A stretch of DNA of 34,004 nucleotides from an uncultured Dysgonomonas sp. Its GTDB lineage: Bacteria > Bacteroidota > Bacteroidia > Bacteroidales > Dysgonomonadaceae. This document shows, one piece after another, positions 1-7,567 of the stretch. The position numbers and the translations under genes are program-made. The DNA lies in assembly GCA_937875275.1 (NCBI GenBank), contig CALNCC010000079.1, forward strand, positions 1 to 34,004, read 5' to 3'. The stretch's first letter is position 1; each line of letters starts with the position of its first letter. The notes below the pieces were generated by a model, which saw only the letters and a program-made list of their open reading frames with translations, searched no databases and was not told where the DNA came from.

Positions 1-154
1 ACAACAACTTTCAATCAAGAAGTTTTATCTCGAAGACAAATCGTATGCCGACATTGTAAGTGAAACCGGATATAATATGAAAAGCGTGAAAAGCTATATT
101 CAGAACGGGAAACGGAATCTGAAAATATGTATAGAAAAGCTACTTAAAGAATGA
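1..154 (+). CDS. ECF (sigma-70 family) RNA polymerase sigma factor, C-terminal fragment
   Basis: An open frame enters from the window edge (first full codon at base 2) and ends at TGA 152-154. It encodes about 50 residues. These match the end of sigma-70 region 4, the helix-turn-helix that reads the -35 element: a helix with FYLEDKSYADI, a turn with ETGYNMKSVKSYI, and a basic tail NGKRNLKICIEKLL. This form is common in Bacteroidota ECF sigma factors. The 5' part with region 2 lies outside the window. Its stop overlaps the next start as ATGA, which indicates translational coupling and a possible regulatory pairing with the membrane protein downstream. The family call rests on the C-terminal motif only. 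Confidence 0.8.
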   Translation, partial: QQLSIKKFYLEDKSYADIVSETGYNMKSVKSYIQNGKRNLKICIEKLLKE

Positions 155-798
155 ACCTACTTGATTACATAAAAGGACAGAGACGAGGAAAGGACGCCAA
201 CGCAATAGAAAGGGCTTCTTTTTCCGATCCTTTTTTGAGGGATGCGATAGATGGATTCGATAGTGTAAAAGGCGATCATCTTGCAGCTATCCGAGATATG
301 CAGCATGCGATATACAAGCCCTCATCACAAAAGGGCATCTCAATGCCGATTATCGGATGGATAGTAGCGGCATGTTTATTCATAGGTGTATTGGGCGGAG
401 GATATCAGTTTTTGAAACCGGCTCCCCTATTTTTACCGGAGAATACCGACTTTGCCATCATAGACCTTCCCGTTCCTGAAAACACCTACGCTCAATTAGA
501 CAGAAGCCTGCCTGTATATTCCGATATTGTCATAGGCAAAGATGTAGTTACCACGAGGGATACTGACGGTATATCGCTTTACCCAAGCGACCAATATCAA
601 GACAGTGAAGGAGCATTGTCATTGGAGTCTATTGATATATATGTTCCAAACGACGTGTACGATGCCAACCAAACGCTTATAGAAAAGCATAATGCAAATG
701 TAAACTTCATCATCGAATCGGGAGGAAGAATCATAGATATGTACATCCCCGATAGTGATCGGAAAAACGACATCGCAAATCAGATTCTCACATTCTAA
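151..798 (+). CDS. Single-pass membrane protein downstream of ECF sigma factor; possible anti-sigma partner
   Basis: This 215-residue protein has a cytoplasmic N-terminus whose segment LLDYIKGQRRGKDANAIE followed by DPFLRDAIDGF resembles a stretch often found at the N-terminus of Bacteroidota membrane proteins encoded beside ECF sigma factors. One hydrophobic helix spans about residues 65-88. The remaining ~125 residues would lie in the periplasm and have no domain I recognise. The start overlaps the sigma factor stop by ATGA. The arrangement suggests a membrane-tethered regulator of that sigma factor, but I see no zinc-binding HxxxCxxC anti-sigma motif, so the role is inferred from context. 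It converges with trmD, leaving only 22 bases; a small AAGTC/GACTT stem at 797-809 is too weak to call a terminator. Confidence 0.75.
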   Translation: MNLLDYIKGQRRGKDANAIERASFSDPFLRDAIDGFDSVKGDHLAAIRDMQHAIYKPSSQKGISMPIIGWIVAACLFIGVLGGGYQFLKPAPLFLPENTDFAIIDLPVPENTYAQLDRSLPVYSDIVIGKDVVTTRDTDGISLYPSDQYQDSEGALSLESIDIYVPNDVYDANQTLIEKHNANVNFIIESGGRIIDMYIPDSDRKNDIANQILTF

Positions 799-820
799 GT
801 CTTCGACTTTTAAGACGCCA

Positions 821-1504
821 TCACTCCTCGTCTTCCAATAAATCGGGGCGTAACAGCCTTGTTCGCTCCATTGCTTGCTGCAACTTCCACTCATCTATTT
901 TTGCTTGATGACCCGATAGTAGAATATCGGGCACGCCCCAACCTTTATACTCTGCCGGACGCGTATATACAGGGGGAGCCAACAAATTGTCCTGAAACGA
1001 GTCGGATAGTGCTGACTGCTCGTCGCCTATTGCTCCCGGCAACAATCTCACGATGGCATCAGTGATAACGACAGCAGGCAGTTCTCCGCCGGTCAGTACG
1101 AAATCGCCAACCGACACCTCTCTGGTTATCAGATGCTCCCTCACTCGATAGTCGATTCCTTTATAGTGCCCGCACAGGATAATGATATTGTTGAGCATAG
1201 ACATGCCATTTGCCATCGGTTGATCGAAAGTCTCTCCGTCGGGCGAAGTGTATATTATTTCATCATAAGTTCGTTGCTCCTTCAGCGCGGCAATCGCCTT
1301 GTCGATAGGCTCTATCTGCAACACCATACCAGCCTCGCCACCAAATGGATAGTCGTCTACATTACGATGTTTGTCGGTAGAGTAATCTCTCAAGTTGTGA
1401 ACCACAATATCCACCAAGCCTTTATCTTGAGCTCGTTTGAGAATAGAACAGCCCAAAACACTCGTAAACATTTCGGGAAGAACTGTTAGTATATCTATGC
1501 GCAT
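821..1504 (-). CDS. trmD: tRNA (guanine(37)-N1)-methyltransferase TrmD
   Basis: TrmD methylates N1 of G37, next to the anticodon, in tRNAs reading CNN codons, using S-adenosylmethionine, and so prevents +1 frameshifting. The 227-residue protein is complete and of usual length. It begins MRIDILTVLPEMF and carries the trefoil-knot SAM-site signatures: YPFGGEAGM (52-60), CGHYKGIDYRV (111-121) and SVGDFVLTGGELP (131-143), followed by the DSF segment near 168-170 that supplies the family's catalytic Asp. A TAnnTTTG -7 box lies upstream. In many bacteria trmD sits in an rpsP-rimM-trmD-rplS operon; here it stands alone, divergent from the sigma-54 activator. Confidence 0.97.
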   Translation of the reverse strand: MRIDILTVLPEMFTSVLGCSILKRAQDKGLVDIVVHNLRDYSTDKHRNVDDYPFGGEAGMVLQIEPIDKAIAALKEQRTYDEIIYTSPDGETFDQPMANGMSMLNNIIILCGHYKGIDYRVREHLITREVSVGDFVLTGGELPAVVITDAIVRLLPGAIGDEQSALSDSFQDNLLAPPVYTRPAEYKGWGVPDILLSGHQAKIDEWKLQQAMERTRLLRPDLLEDEE

Positions 1505-1530
1505 AAACCATATCTTTTTGAATGAGACAG

Positions 1531-1538
1531 CAAAGGTA
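1531..1538 (-). promoter_or_regulatory. Bacteroidota-type -7 box for trmD
   Basis: Read on the minus strand this is TACCTTTG, an exact match to the Bacteroidota -7 consensus TAnnTTTG. It lies 26 bases upstream of the trmD start codon, so transcription would start close to the gene with a short leader. No clear TTTG -33 element is visible at the expected distance. Confidence 0.55.
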
Positions 1539-1710
1539 GTAAAAGTAACTCTTTTTTCATGCTGTCGCTTTCTCTAATAAGTACGATCGGCGTTTTCAAA
1601 CAGAGATAAGCCGAAACCAAACCGAACTATCGGAACGGAAATTAATCTTCATATACCTCTTTTAAAACATCTTTATCAGTACGATTACTGACAAATACGC
1701 GAAAAATATG

Positions 1711-1718
1711 TAATTTTG
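1711..1718 (+). promoter_or_regulatory. Bacteroidota-type -7 box for the sigma-54 activator operon
   Basis: The octamer TAATTTTG fits TAnnTTTG exactly and lies 35 bases upstream of the ATG at 1754. A purine-rich GAGGAGG follows just before the start codon, an unusually good Shine-Dalgarno match for this phylum. I see no sigma-54 type GG-N10-GC promoter in front of this operon, which argues against simple self-activation. Confidence 0.5.
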
Positions 1719-1753
1719 TCATACAACATAATTATAAAGAGGAGGACGCTTAT

Positions 1754-3034
1754 ATGGCAAGACCTGATATACAGCAGGTAAAACAACGTTTCGGCATCAT
1801 CGGGAACACTCCCGAACTGAGTAGGGCTATCGAGATTGCATTGCAAGTAGCCCCAACAGACATGTCGGTACTTGTTACCGGAGAGAGTGGTGTAGGAAAA
1901 GAAAACTTCCCTCAGATAATACATCAGTTCAGCCAGCGCAAGCATGGAGCATACATAGCTGTCAACTGTGGATCGATACCCGAAGGGACTATCGACTCCG
2001 AACTGTTTGGGCACGAAAAAGGTTCGTTTACAGGAGCTACCGGCGAACGGAAAGGGTACTTCGAAGTAGCCAATGGCGGTACGCTGTTTCTTGACGAGGT
2101 GGGCGAATTGCCGTTAGCAACTCAGGCGCGACTGCTACGTGTATTAGAGACTGGCGAATTTATAAAGGTTGGTTCATCGAAAGTCGAAAAGACTGATGTG
2201 CGCGTAGTAGCTGCGACCAATTTAGATATGGTAGACGCTACGAAAAGAGGAAAATTCAGAGAAGACCTTTATTACAGGTTAAATACTGTTCCTATTAAGA
2301 TTCCACCGCTAAGGGATAGAAAAGAGGATATCCCTTTGCTGTTTCGCCGTTTCTCATCCGACTTTGCCGAGAAATACAGCATGCCACCCATTACTCTCAC
2401 CGAAGAGGCAAAAGCTATGTTGGCAAATTATCGCTGGCCGGGAAACATACGCCAGCTGAAAAATATAACAGAGCAAATATCTATCATAGAGCAGAGCCGG
2501 GATATCACGCCCGACATTCTCAAGCTATATCTGCCCAACAACGAAATGAACCTGATACCCACTCATGCTGATGTCGGTGGCGACCACCACACATTCAACA
2601 GCGAACGCGAGATATTGTATCAGATACTTTTCGATATGAAAAAGGATATGAATGATCTGAAAAAGATTGTTCACGATCTCATTTCGGGAAAGATAACCCA
2701 CTCCGACATATTGGAGAAGAACCAATCTGAGGTGAACGAACGCTCACTTGTGCCCATCGTTGTAAACAACGATATGTCCACCATAATATCCGACAGTCCG
2801 TCGGGCGGAAAAATTATCCCTAATAAGGTGGAGGATTCTGCCATCATCGACGAACAGGAGTATGGCGAAGATGCAGAGACAGAGACATTCTCTCTCGAAG
2901 AGGTGGAAAAAGAAATGATAAAGAAAGCACTTGAGCGCAACAACGGCAAACGCAAGAATGCAGCAAAAGAATTGAAAATATCGGAGCGAACCCTTTACCG
3001 AAAAATCAAAGCTTATAACTTAGAAGATTTATGA
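1754..3034 (+). CDS. Sigma-54-dependent transcriptional activator (AAA+ plus Fis-type HTH, no receiver domain)
   Basis: This 426-residue bacterial enhancer-binding protein would use ATP hydrolysis to open promoters bound by RNA polymerase with sigma-54 (RpoN). The AAA+ domain begins near residue 14 with no sensory receiver domain before it. Visible motifs are Walker A GESGVGK (43-49), the sigma-54-contacting loop as GSFTGA (90-95; consensus GAFTGA), Walker B LFLDE (111-115), the arginine-finger region REDLYYRLN (169-177) and sensor II WPGNIRQLKN (228-237). A variable linker (about 265-380) follows, then a Fis-type helix-turn-helix (about 385-425). It is first in an operon with lptE, a TPR-like gene and secG, overlapping lptE by 4 bases. 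Its targets cannot be read from the sequence. Confidence 0.93.
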   Translation: MARPDIQQVKQRFGIIGNTPELSRAIEIALQVAPTDMSVLVTGESGVGKENFPQIIHQFSQRKHGAYIAVNCGSIPEGTIDSELFGHEKGSFTGATGERKGYFEVANGGTLFLDEVGELPLATQARLLRVLETGEFIKVGSSKVEKTDVRVVAATNLDMVDATKRGKFREDLYYRLNTVPIKIPPLRDRKEDIPLLFRRFSSDFAEKYSMPPITLTEEAKAMLANYRWPGNIRQLKNITEQISIIEQSRDITPDILKLYLPNNEMNLIPTHADVGGDHHTFNSEREILYQILFDMKKDMNDLKKIVHDLISGKITHSDILEKNQSEVNERSLVPIVVNNDMSTIISDSPSGGKIIPNKVEDSAIIDEQEYGEDAETETFSLEEVEKEMIKKALERNNGKRKNAAKELKISERTLYRKIKAYNLEDL

Positions 3035-3537
3035 AAAAAACAATTGTTTTAGTATTTATATTCTCCATGCTGCTTCACGGATGCAGAATGTCATATTCGT
3101 TCAATGGAGCGTCTATTGATTACACATTGACCAAAACTATTGCGCTGCACCAGTTTCTCAATCAGGCTCCGATGGTTTATGCGACAACGACCCAGACATT
3201 CAACGAAAAAATGAAAGACGTATTTGTCCGCAACACTAAACTGAAAATCACGGATGTAAATCCCGATTTGGAAATAGAAGGAGAGATAACACGATACGAT
3301 ACCACACCTCAGGCTGTGAAAGACGACGCTTACGCTTCGTTGGCACGACTGACAATGACCGTGAAAATGCGCTACAAAAACAATAAAAAGCCGACGGAAG
3401 ACAAGGAAGAAACCTTCACTGCATACCGAGACTATGACAGTAGCAAAACACTATCGGACGTGCAAGAAGAACTGGACAAACAGCTTGCCGAAGAGATCGT
3501 GGATCAGATATTTAATGCGACCATGTCTAACTGGTAA
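3031..3537 (+). CDS. lptE: LptE-family lipoprotein (LPS assembly)
   Basis: This 168-residue predicted outer-membrane lipoprotein has a basic N-terminus, a hydrophobic stretch and a lipobox ending LLHGC, so Cys18 would be lipidated. The body (YSFNGASIDY near 22-31, then an alternating strand/helix pattern with DLEIEGEITRYD) fits the short Bacteroidota LptE family. In other bacteria LptE plugs the LptD barrel and helps insert lipopolysaccharide into the outer leaflet. The ATG overlaps the stop of the sigma-54 activator (ATGA), a conserved pairing in Bacteroidales. The function is known from the family; the family assignment here rests on size, lipobox, motif and gene order. Confidence 0.82.
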   Translation: MKKTIVLVFIFSMLLHGCRMSYSFNGASIDYTLTKTIALHQFLNQAPMVYATTTQTFNEKMKDVFVRNTKLKITDVNPDLEIEGEITRYDTTPQAVKDDAYASLARLTMTVKMRYKNNKKPTEDKEETFTAYRDYDSSKTLSDVQEELDKQLAEEIVDQIFNATMSNW

Positions 3538-3559
3538 CAAAGCTTAGACTTACTCACCG

Positions 3560-4354
3560 ATGAACATTGACTATATATATAAGCACTTAGAGAACAAAAG
3601 TAACCCGACAGAGGATGACACACCCTATCTGAAGGTTTTGGCTGACAAATACCCTTATTTTCAGGCAAATCTTTTTATGTACTTAAAATCGGTATCGCTA
3701 TATGAGAACGGCCATTTCGAAGATGAATTAAGCCGCTTGGCTCTGTTTGTCAAAGACCGGCGAGCCTTGTTTTACTATATATTCGATGAAGAGTATGGTG
3801 TATTCACAGATAGACAAAAGGGAGCCAAATCACCTGACGACAAAACGGCGACCTTGCTGTCTGCATTTCTGAATACATTGGATATGGATGAGGACGACTC
3901 GCCTATGATTGATCTGAACTTAGACTTTCAGTTGCCCGAATCTGCTTTGGCGACACAAGATTATCTCTCATACCTGAATGCTATTAAGCACGATGACGGA
4001 GAAGCAAAAGAGACACCGCCACTAAAGGGACAAGAAATTATCGATGCTTTTATTCTTAAATCGGAAAAAGGAAATCTTAATTTCAATATCGAGCGAGACA
4101 TTACAGAACGAGAATCGCTATCGGACAACGATATAGCAAATGAACCCAGCCAAGAGAATGATGCAGAATTAAGTGAAGATAACGTATTCTTCACTGAAAC
4201 ATTAGCGAAAATCTATATTAAGCAGAAGAAGTATCAAAAAGCATATAAAATTATTAAACATTTAAGTTTGAATTATCCAGAAAAAAATACTTACTTTGCA
4301 GACCAATTGAGTTTTCTCGAAAAATTGATTATAAACTCAAAACACAATAAATAA
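3560..4354 (+). CDS. Uncharacterised TPR-like protein between lptE and secG
   Basis: This 264-residue soluble protein has no signal peptide or membrane helix. Its N-terminal half is helical and acidic. The C-terminal 50 or so residues (VFFTETLAKIYIKQKKYQKA, about 205-224, and the helix after it) look like a tetratricopeptide-type helix pair, usually a protein-binding surface. The middle (about 85-200) is rich in Asp, Glu and Ser and probably flexible. It starts 22 bases after lptE and ends 2 bases before secG, so it is part of the operon. I do not recognise a characterised homologue; a scaffold role in envelope biogenesis is a guess from position only. Confidence 0.72.
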   Translation: MNIDYIYKHLENKSNPTEDDTPYLKVLADKYPYFQANLFMYLKSVSLYENGHFEDELSRLALFVKDRRALFYYIFDEEYGVFTDRQKGAKSPDDKTATLLSAFLNTLDMDEDDSPMIDLNLDFQLPESALATQDYLSYLNAIKHDDGEAKETPPLKGQEIIDAFILKSEKGNLNFNIERDITERESLSDNDIANEPSQENDAELSEDNVFFTETLAKIYIKQKKYQKAYKIIKHLSLNYPEKNTYFADQLSFLEKLIINSKHNK

Positions 4355-4356
4355 AA

Positions 4357-4713
4357 ATGAGTGCACTTATTACCGTACTAATTGTAATTGCATCAATCGT
4401 ACTTATATTAGTTGTCCTTGTACAAAAATCGAAAGGTGGAGGTTTGGCCTCAAATTTTTCATCGTCTAATGCTGTTATGGGAGTACGTAAGACTACCGAC
4501 TTTATAGAGAAAGTAACTTGGGGTCTTGCCGGTTTTGTAATCGTAATGAGTATTGCTGCCGTAGTAGTAGGTGGTGATCGTACATCTTCTGCTCCTAAGT
4601 CAGAAATTGATGCACCCGTGATGCCAACTAACCAATTGCCTGATGTAACAACAGACGCACCGGTTACTCTTCCTCAAGGAGACGCATCTGCCGCCGGAGA
4701 AAATCAGAACTAA
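4357..4713 (+). CDS. secG: Preprotein translocase subunit SecG
   Basis: SecG is the small accessory subunit of the SecYEG channel and aids SecA-driven protein export across the inner membrane. The 118-residue protein has the family layout: a first membrane helix (about 3-22), the cytoplasmic loop QKSKGGGLASNFSSSNAVMG with the hallmark glycine-rich turn, then a second helix (about 53-72). A Pro/Thr/Ala-rich tail of about 45 residues follows, as is common in Bacteroidota SecG. It starts 2 bases after the preceding stop and is the last gene of the operon, closed by a strong terminator. Confidence 0.95.
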   Translation: MSALITVLIVIASIVLILVVLVQKSKGGGLASNFSSSNAVMGVRKTTDFIEKVTWGLAGFVIVMSIAAVVVGGDRTSSAPKSEIDAPVMPTNQLPDVTTDAPVTLPQGDASAAGENQN

Positions 4714-4736
4714 TAAAGTATTTAGAATATACAGAG

Positions 4737-4769
4737 AAGCTGCCTCTTTTGAAGAGGTGGCTTTTTTTT
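4737..4769 (+). terminator. Rho-independent terminator after secG
   Basis: A 12-bp stem (4737-4748 with 4752-4763, two G-U pairs, loop TTG) runs into a tract of eight T residues (4762-4769). It begins 24 bases after the secG stop and closes the operon. Confidence 0.88.
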
Positions 4770-5146
4770 GTGCGCGCAAAGATAAGAGTGCGTAAATAAA
4801 AATCTTCGGGAAAGCAAATCTCGTTATCCAAAGATTTTGAAGAGGATAGAAATAATCCTTTTGCATTATCTAAATTTGAAAATAAAAAAGTACTGTTACC
4901 TCATAATGCCTCGTATGTTCCCAAAATAGAGAATTTACTTTGGCACAATGAAAATGTGTTCAGATAACAGTTAGTCTTGATTTATACTTTGCAAGAATCC
5001 AGCTATTGTACATGATTCACAATAGGTTCTCCTGTAAACTCGGTATATATCATTTCTCCCATAGATAAAAAAAAGAAAGCTGGAGAATATAAATTCTCTG
5101 GCCTTTTTATGATTACTTTTACTAAAAACAATTTTGAATATAAGTT
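4770..5146. other. 377-bp AT-rich intergenic region between secG terminator and epoxide hydrolase gene
   Basis: I find no convincing gene here. The stretch is AT-rich and has a TATACTTTG sequence at 4983-4991 that resembles a -7 box with one extra base, which could start a leader of about 150 bases for the next gene. A terminator-like hairpin is annotated separately at 5079-5108. A short minus-strand frame at about 5003-5062 gives protein-like residues (MGEMIYTEFTGEPIVNHVQ) but has no support beyond that and may be chance or a gene remnant. Confidence 0.5.
5079..5108. terminator. Terminator-like hairpin in the leader of the epoxide hydrolase gene
   Basis: A 10-bp stem (5079-5088 with 5093-5102, loop ATAA, two G-T pairs) is followed by TTTTT on the plus strand. 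On the minus strand it runs into a longer T-rich tract, so it could stop transcription either way. It ends 38 bases before the ATG at 5147. It may close a lost upstream or antisense unit, or attenuate the downstream gene. Confidence 0.5.
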
Positions 5147-6289
5147 ATGGCAGTAAAAAAAATTAAAATTCGAATTTTGGATGAAGCTCTCGAGGACTTG
5201 TTTTTTAGGCTTAAAAACACAAAGTGGGCAAATCAAATACAAGGATTGGAATGGAATAAAGGTACAAATAAAGAATATTTACATTCATTGGTTCATTATT
5301 GGATAAATGGCTATGATTGGAGAGCACAAGAAAATGAACTGAATCAATTACCACAATATAAATGTAATGTTGACGGAGTTGATATTCATTTCTTTCATAT
5401 AAAAGGGAAAGGGAAAAATCCGCTCCCTATCATTCTTACACATGGATGGCCAGATAGTTTTTTCCGCTATCAGAAAATTATTCCTTTGCTTACCGACCCA
5501 GTTCGCTATAAAGGCAATGCCGATGATTCTTTTGATGTTATAATTCCTTCATTGCCGGGCATCGGTTTTTCGTCAATGTCCGAACCCCGAGGGTTTAACA
5601 ACTCTCAAGTTGCCGATTTGTGGGCAAAATTGATGACGGAACATTTAGGATATACTAAGTTTGGTGCTGCAGGTGGAGATATCGGGTCGGGTGTTACACG
5701 ATATTTGGCTCTAAACTATCCCGAATATCTTATAGGTATTCATCTCACCGATGTTGGTATTATCAGGGGGATTATGACTACAAATGATATAGACCTTTCT
5801 ACTGAAGAGAGGCAATACAAGAATTCAGCCCAACAATGGATTGCTCAGGAAGGTGGCTATATGTCTGTTCAATCAACAAAACCACAAACGATAGCCTATG
5901 CTCTGTCCGATTCTCCGGTCGGTTTAGCGGCTTGGATTATAGAGAAGTTCTATTCGTGGAGTGACTGTAGTAATGGATTTGAAAATACATACAGTATGGA
6001 TGAGTTACTCAACAATGTGATGATATATTGGTTAAACAATTCCATTGCATCTTCGGCAAGGATGTACTATGAGAACACACATTCTTTACCACCTATGGGT
6101 AAAATAGATGTTCCAACAGGTCTTGCTCTTTTTGCAAAAGATATCTTACTTCCACCTAAAGCATGGGTAGAGAAAAACTTGAATGTAATGCATTGGACAG
6201 AAATTCCACGAGGCGGACATTTTACAGCTATGGAAGAACCTGAGTTATTTGCGTCTGATATTCGTCAGTTTTATCGCATTTTTAGATAA
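5147..6289 (+). CDS. Epoxide hydrolase-like alpha/beta hydrolase with N-terminal EHN domain
   Basis: This 380-residue enzyme matches microsomal-type epoxide hydrolases, which open epoxides to diols through an ester intermediate. An EHN-type cap segment covers about residues 4-110 (LDEALEDLFFRLKNTKWA; YKCNVDGVDIHFFHIKG at 71-87). The alpha/beta fold shows the oxyanion motif HGWP (99-102), the SLPGIGFSS loop (135-143), the nucleophile elbow GGDIG (176-180, Asp178) and the catalytic His in GGHFTAMEEPE (His358). An Asp rather than Ser at the elbow fits an epoxide hydrolase or dehalogenase. No signal peptide is seen. It has its own leader, differs in AT-rich base use from the secG operon and lies beside an IS remnant, so horizontal gain is plausible. 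The substrate is unknown. Confidence 0.9.
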   Translation: MAVKKIKIRILDEALEDLFFRLKNTKWANQIQGLEWNKGTNKEYLHSLVHYWINGYDWRAQENELNQLPQYKCNVDGVDIHFFHIKGKGKNPLPIILTHGWPDSFFRYQKIIPLLTDPVRYKGNADDSFDVIIPSLPGIGFSSMSEPRGFNNSQVADLWAKLMTEHLGYTKFGAAGGDIGSGVTRYLALNYPEYLIGIHLTDVGIIRGIMTTNDIDLSTEERQYKNSAQQWIAQEGGYMSVQSTKPQTIAYALSDSPVGLAAWIIEKFYSWSDCSNGFENTYSMDELLNNVMIYWLNNSIASSARMYYENTHSLPPMGKIDVPTGLALFAKDILLPPKAWVEKNLNVMHWTEIPRGGHFTAMEEPELFASDIRQFYRIFR

Positions 6290-6398
6290 ATATGAATCAA
6301 CTATATATTTTCAATGGCTCGGAAATGTTATCTTATTTCCACACTAAATAACACTGTGGTTTGATTCAGATATGTTCTACCAGATAAATTTACTCACT

Positions 6399-6710
6399 TT
6401 ATCGACCGTCCTGATAGTCATTCGTAAGTCTATCCCAAGATAGAGTGTATAGGATTCTATCAATGCAAGATTGAGCTGTCCGAATGGAATATCGGTAGCC
6501 TAAATAAAAAGCTTTCAAATTTCTAACTTGACTAAGAAGGAAAGCAATAAGAATTGTCAGAACTTCACTATCTGATAAACGATTGGGCTTGTTACGATGC
6601 TTTTTCCCATCATCCTCTTTTAGCAAATAATTAGGAAGTTCTTTGTTAAGTTCTAATGAAAACTCATCACATAAATAGAAAACATCTGTAATTTCACGAT
6701 GACTTAGCAT
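6399..6710 (-). pseudogene. IS982-like transposase, N-terminal remnant
   Basis: The 103-residue frame resembles the start of IS982-family transposases: a helical opening (ITDVFYLCDEFSLEL), a basic linker (KKHRNKPNRLSDSEVLTILI) and QVRNLKAFYLGY. After about residue 72 the sequence stops resembling the family, and the protein ends far short of the roughly 290 residues of a full enzyme. The DDE catalytic domain is missing. I found no terminal inverted repeats or target duplication. It lies between the epoxide hydrolase and LysE-type genes and is best read as decayed insertion sequence. The family call is from pattern memory and moderately certain. Confidence 0.55.
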
Positions 6711-6832
6711 AATTAAGGAATTACTTATATCGAACTCACGTTAAATTAAAAGAAGAGATGAGGGGTGCATAAGATCAAGAGAAACGACCTTTCTGTGGTG
6801 TGGAGCAACTTGACTGTTTATCGCTTTCTCCC

Positions 6833-7462
6833 TTATATAGCAGTTATAACCCCGACTACACCGACAAGCATCAGTATAGTTCCCACAATACGGTTAAAGA
6901 CTTTCAGCCCTCGGGGGTTGAAGCGGGAGCGAAGTTTGTCTACAAAATATGTAACTAATAGCCACCAACAGATTGCGCCGACTCCAATAAATAAGACAGC
7001 CATCAGTTCATTCACAAATAATCCTGAATCATCAATGATGCTGAATCGGGCAAAAAGAGCTACATATAAGAGGAGTGTTGCTATATTAGATATTGTCAGC
7101 AATAAAGATGATATGAAAAGTTTCAAAAAAGGAACAGCAACACTTTCATCGAGTTTCTTTAGATTTCGGGATGGGTTCTTTCGGAAAACAAACGCACCGA
7201 ATACGATAACGGCAATGCTGCCAACTACTTGTAGGGGAGATTGATGCTGCTGTATAAAGTCGGTGCTAAAACCCATGCCCAAAGCCGCAACGACGGCAAA
7301 AAAGGCTATTACCATATCGCCTATCGCCGCACCCAAGCCGGTTACGAGCCCATGTCTACGCCCGTCGTTCAACGTACGTTGTACGCAGAGCATTCCAACA
7401 GGCCCCATTGGCGCAGAAGAAAGAAAACCTATAAATAAACCTTTAAGTATGATTTCCAGCAT
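6833..7462 (-). CDS. LysE/RhtB-family amino-acid exporter-like membrane protein
   Basis: A polytopic inner-membrane protein of 209 residues from the chosen start MLEIILKGLFIGF. The N-terminal signature PMGPVGMLCVQRTL and then GLGAAIGDMVIAFFA are typical of the LysE/RhtB superfamily, which exports amino acids such as lysine, homoserine or threonine by proton exchange. About six hydrophobic segments are visible, fitting the family. The frame stays open upstream to a TTG at 7507, and another ATG lies 11 codons before the one I chose. The chosen start places the first helix directly at the N-terminus as in relatives. The substrate is not predictable. Confidence 0.85.
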   Translation of the reverse strand: MLEIILKGLFIGFLSSAPMGPVGMLCVQRTLNDGRRHGLVTGLGAAIGDMVIAFFAVVAALGMGFSTDFIQQHQSPLQVVGSIAVIVFGAFVFRKNPSRNLKKLDESVAVPFLKLFISSLLLTISNIATLLLYVALFARFSIIDDSGLFVNELMAVLFIGVGAICWWLLVTYFVDKLRSRFNPRGLKVFNRIVGTILMLVGVVGVITAI

Positions 7463-7530
7463 CTGATTTGCTTTTTCCTCACACCATACAGCCATTGTAT
7501 GGGGCAAGCTTCAGCTCTATATAGAGAGTA

Positions 7531-7538
7531 CAAATATA
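7531..7538 (-). promoter_or_regulatory. -7 box for the LysE-family gene
   Basis: Minus-strand TATATTTG is an exact TAnnTTTG match lying 68 bases upstream of the preferred LysE ATG. The likely transcription start near 7525 leaves room for the preferred start and the alternative ATG, but puts the far upstream TTG only about 18 bases from the message 5' end. Confidence 0.5.
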
Positions 7539-7567
7539 CTTAATTATTTAAACAACCATCCTATAAC

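Noticed and set aside
5003..5242. 79-residue minus-strand frame upstream of the epoxide hydrolase
   Set aside because: Mostly antisense to the hydrolase start and its leader. Only the last 20 residues look protein-like, too little to call a gene.
6765..7244. 159-residue plus-strand frame opposite the LysE-family gene
   Set aside because: Antisense shadow of a well-supported membrane protein; low-complexity Thr/Ser/Arg composition.
7463..7507. LysE-family start at TTG 7507
   Set aside because: It lies very close to the predicted transcription start and adds residues not expected before the first helix.
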